Of a stretch of 64,000 nt of DNA, positions 60,660 to 64,000 are shown piece by piece. How positions within the stretch are numbered: position 1 is the stretch's first letter; every line of letters starts with the position of its first letter. Below the pieces are notes generated by a model, which made no database searches, was not told the DNA's origin, and was given only the letters and a program-made list of their open reading frames with translations. A program made the position numbers and the translations under genes. The stretch is from Anthoceros angustus (taxonomy: Eukaryota > Streptophyta > Anthocerotopsida > Anthocerotales > Anthocerotaceae). The DNA lies in assembly GCA_010909165.1 (NCBI GenBank), contig VJWM01000063.1, positions 372,001-436,000 of the forward strand, written 5' to 3'.

Positions 60660-61112
60660 ATTGCAGATGCGGTGGTAATAGATCCTACTCGGGATACCGT
60701 CTGTGACCATTTCATCATCAACCCTCCGGGTTGGGCGGCGGAGGGATGTGCTACAGCTAAGGTTCACAAGTGCACCCCCATGCAGGAAGGCCAAGCTTTC
60801 ATTCCCCTTGCTACTGAGACTCACGGGGCCGTGGGCAAGGACTTATGGAGATTTATCAAGGCTTGTACTAAAGCATATTACTACATCCGCAAGAATGGGA
60901 TAGGTCTCCCTCTTTTCTATGTGGTGGCTTTCTTCCGGCAACAAGTATCCATTGCTTTGCAAAGGGCGTTAGCAAACGCAATTTTCAGGACAGCTTCGAA
61001 CGAGGGGAACATAGCATCTTCAGCTCCGATGGTTAATAGGCCCTTCCTTATTCCAGACTATGATATCTTAGGAGTGGTAGGTAGCTTCAAAGTAGTCGTT
61101 CAGGGGGCCTAG
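60660..61112 (+). mobile_element. LINE (non-LTR) ORF2 C-terminal remnant
   Basis: A 146-residue frame: VIDPTRDTVCDHFIINPPGW, AAEGCATAKVHKC, then FIPLATETHGAVGKDLWRFI and FRQQVSIALQRALANAIFRT. The order DxxVxDPT, A-x-A-K-x-x-K, F-x-P-x-A-x-E-x-x-G, F-x-R-Q-x-x-S-x-A-L-Q-R-A matches the region after the reverse transcriptase in L1-like elements of algae and plants. No RT core or endonuclease is present. Confidence 0.5.
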
Positions 61113-61309
61113 TCCCTCTTGGCATGAGGCCCACTAGAGGGTTGTTCCCAATTGCCCCAATGTAGATAGGACTTTCCATTTCTGAATATTTATAAAGTCT
61201 CCATGTTCTCATTTCATAAAATAAAAAGTAAGTATATATAGTTAATTATACTTAAAATTACATTTAAAAATATTTATGAGATTTATTAAATTCAAAGAAT
61301 TAATATTTA

Positions 61310-61347
<38 letters not shown>

Positions 61348-61886
61348 AGGAAAGGAAAGTTATTATCAATCTGTGAACACTGCTATTTTTTTAGGTAGAA
61401 GAGTTATTAGATTGGATTGATCACTGTTTTATAAGGAATATTAGTCCAATCAAATTACAATCTTGACCAATTTATCATGTTATTTTTATTTTTTGGTGTT
61501 AAAGTTTTCTTTTCATGAATCAATTATATACGGGCTTCATTCAATGTAACTCAAACATGAGCGCTGAAACATTTGCTTAAAAAATGCAACTCTTTATGGT
61601 TATCTTGCAAAATGAATGTTATATACTGTAACAACAAGTATTTGAAAAAGTACTCGTAGCGTATTCAATTCCAATGGCAGAAGAGGTAATTATAGCATAA
61701 AATTTGCAAAAGTTTTTGAGGGATGCTATTTGTTTTGTACCATTCTATAATGATTTTGTTTTGTGAATCCTTATTCTTATCTTCATCTAAGTAGGCAGCT
61801 AGTTGTTGGAAAACTTTATTATATTCTCAAATTTGTAAAAAGTTCATAAAATTTATCTATTAGTTCACTATTATTTCTTGCTACAG
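61113..61886. other. AT-rich stretch with a TA microsatellite
   Basis: Probably intron sequence of the ASH-domain gene, since it ends in a splice acceptor at 61885-61886. A TA dinucleotide run lies at 61311-61343. Confidence 0.6.
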
Positions 61887-64000
61887 AATGTCCATGAAGA
61901 AGATATTCCATGGAGAAGATATTCAATCATGGATTGTCCTACAAGACACTATTCTATTCATGGACCGGATGAAGAATGGAGACTCTTTTACAAACAAGGA
62001 GGACCCCCAAGAAAGCAAAAAAAGGAATATGTATCTTTAGAAAAACTACTTGCAGACAAAGCGTGGCTACAGAAGAAAGCCTCAAAAAGAATGTCAAGAG
62101 ATCTGGAGCTCAGTGCAGCCATTAAGAGACAGGTTTTTATATCGTTTTAGCTTCGTTTATTACAATCTTTGTTATGCAAGTTGTTTATATAATACGATTT
62201 CAATTTCATTTTTACAATCAGATCTTGGAGGATATTAGGTACATGCAAACCAGGCTGCTACCTACTCAAAACCCGCGCTATTGTACTCGGCCTCCAAAGA
62301 CTTTCAAGGTGCAAATGGTTGTACTTTTTGTAAAATGATAACATGTTTACTCATTAGCTGAGAAGCTTCATAAGTTCTGAAGTAACAAATTTTGTATGCA
62401 TTAGGCATTGAGACTTTTTCAACTAAAGGTCACAGATGCTGGAGCTATGAGCTACCTCCTTGTAGATCCTCTATTAATTCAATTCTTAGGCTATGGTAGT
62501 GTGACAGAATTTTTGAATTGCTAGTATGCCAAACCCATCCATCTTGTGTATGAGATTACATTAAGAATTAATTTAAAAACAAGAATGATTCACTAATATG
62601 TTAGTTAAATGTTTGCAGAAATTGGGAAAAGTTATGTTGCTCAACTTCTACTACTAAACATGAGTCCTTGGAGTCAACGTCTAAGGTTTGATTCAATGAC
62701 ATTGGTTCACTAATAAAACAAAAGGTTTTAAACAAAATATATATTAAATATAAATTTATACTAAAAATATAAAGATACAACTAAGTTTTATTTCTTTGAA
62801 TGCAGGATCATTAAACCCCAGAGCAAGTCCTATTCCATGGCTTCAGATGAATTACCATTTCAAGGGAAGACACTCGGTCCCGGAACGACTTGTTCTTTTT
62901 ATGTAACATTCAATCCTCGTAATACACATGAAGGTGAAGATTATATATTCGTGAAGACAGAGATGGATAAGATACGAATCCGACTCGTTGCTCACCAACC
63001 CTTACCTGCAGTCTTCAGTTTTCCAAAAAAAATCGATCTCGGAAATTGTTTGGTTGGACATGTTTCTTCCCGCACCTTTGCGATCACAGCCATGGGTGCT
63101 TGTGCAACATTTCGTCTACTTTTAGATTATCATTCATCCTCTCCTCCAACACACCAGTTAGATCCAGGAGTCGATATGATTTATGTATGTCACAACATAT
63201 TACTGTTCCCTCCTTTCATTGCTTATCCTTGTTCTTTAGAGTTACAAGCTGAGGAGACTGGAAATATCATTGTGTTGTTCAGACCTTCGGTAGCTGGAAA
63301 ATTCAATTATTTATTAAAGCTTGTTACGGATAGTGGAATTGAATGGAGAACCACAATATGCGGTTGTGCAGTAGATATGATAGTGGATTTTGCACATCTG
63401 GATACACGCCCATTTCGACCTGGAGAACTGGAGCTTGGGTTATGGATTGGAGAAGCTACTGTGTCCTCCAGTACTCAACGAGAGATAAGCGTAATCAACA
63501 AATGTAGTGTGAGTTTGCGATATTTCTGGAAGGTAATTAACATGCACCCCAAGCAAAAGGACAGGAATTGGGAAAGTGATACCATGACACACACATACGA
63601 GAAGGAGGTTTTCTCGATGATTCCATGTAATGGAATCTTGCTACCAGGTGCTGAAGGGGCAACTGTGATGAAGTTTGCACCGGCGGATGTAGTGGTGTAC
63701 AAATCTCGTGCAGCTTTGTATGTGGATACTCGACACTGCAGCTCCATTCATCTTGAAGATGCCTATCGCGAAGTGCTGGATGTTCTGAACCAGGTGGAAA
63801 CAAAGCTTAAGCTGACTAACGGACACACCGCGTTAACCCATAGGAAAGTGAGTTACACCGAGAATTACACTGGCCTCCGCCTTTGTGCCATGGAATCTGC
63901 CAGGGGTGGGATATTCAAGGTACTGGAGGTTGATATGATGGGTTCAGGTTCACCATTCGATGTGCAGCTATTTCCATCGGTGTTGTGCTCAGCAGGACTG
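61887..64000 (+). CDS. ASH-domain ciliary protein, DLEC1/HYDIN class (partial)
   Basis: Exons 61887-62132, 62222-62308, 62405-62495, 62619-62685 and 62806 to the window end, all GT-AG and phase-consistent, about 560 residues visible. The first exon has a Trp/Lys-rich start (NVHEEDIPWRRYSIMD), then VSLEKLLADKAWLQKKASKR. From exon 3 on, beta-rich repeats follow the ASH/MSP pattern: YLLVDPLLIQFLGYEIGKSY, GKTLGPGTTCSFYVTFNPRN, FSFPKKIDLGNCLVGHVSSR, FRPGELELGLWIGEATVSSS. Such proteins (HYDIN, DLEC1, CFAP47) belong to the motile axoneme, which implies swimming sperm. The 5' exons are not in view and may lie left of the TE-filled intron. I cannot tell DLEC1 from related ASH proteins without alignment. 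Confidence 0.8.

Noticed and set aside
63184-63238. Intron in the large last exon of the ASH-domain gene (GTATGT...TTTAG)
   Set aside because: Removing these 55 nt shifts the frame into a stop within about 20 codons, while the unspliced frame stays open.

Overview
The window is nuclear DNA from a eukaryote of the plant lineage that probably keeps motile sperm: a seed-free land plant or a charophyte alga. Three intact host genes have short introns and plant-type domain order (an SQS1-like G-patch protein, MCM7 and an ARI8-type RBR ubiquitin ligase). A fourth, cut by the right edge, is an ASH-domain protein of the DLEC1/HYDIN class, which is normally kept only by organisms that build motile cilia. 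Most of the rest is nested or decayed mobile DNA of plant type.

Layout. 1-4018: Ty1/copia element on the minus strand, missing RT/RNase H, with a solo LTR of another family (called LTR_B here) inserted in pol. 4019-8390: GC-rich decayed minus-strand coding sequence with a coiled coil, probably a retroelement gag. 8393-11360: a 1.5 kb tandem duplication, each copy carrying a minisatellite built on the CCCATGGG palindrome. 12.6-15.3 kb: a decayed MULE with a SWIM zinc finger and long imperfect terminal inverted repeats, ending just before the next gene. 15.3-25.6 kb: the host gene island, SQS1-like (+) converging on MCM7 (-), then ARI8-like (-). MCM7 and the ARI8-like gene could be rebuilt exon by exon (15 exons each, 714 and 593 codons); each contains one GC-AG intron. 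26.6-29.9 kb: LINE remnant, pogo-like MITE, an acidic ORF fragment and a second LTR_B copy.

29.9-55.7 kb: the most unusual part. Inverted repeats of about 33 bp (30 identical) lie at 29917-29949 and 55706-55738. They enclose (i) a minus-strand multi-exon gene with a ParB-like domain and a bacterial-type beta-class N6/N4 DNA amino-methyltransferase domain; (ii) an unrecognised multi-exon minus-strand gene; and (iii) a plus-strand gene of the VGHTHxxID family (DUF7869-like). Genes (i) and (iii) each appear to carry, within an intron, an array of short palindromes with core CGGACGTCCG; in gene (i) the array has about nine units on a 47-56 bp pitch. A 12.2 kb chain of three 2 kb LTRs and two gag-only internal regions (TR-GAG type) is nested in the middle. 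I read the whole as a large, decayed, undescribed DNA transposon that carries a DNA-methylation gene.

55.8-61.1 kb: Ty3/gypsy remnants (gag, protease, start of RT) joined to a PHD finger, local tandem and inverted duplications, a third LTR_B copy and a LINE remnant. 61.9-64.0 kb: the ASH-domain ciliary gene, which runs off the end. Copies of repeats in this window differ by many short indels, often at CG-rich spots, so some frameshifts reported here may be assembly errors.
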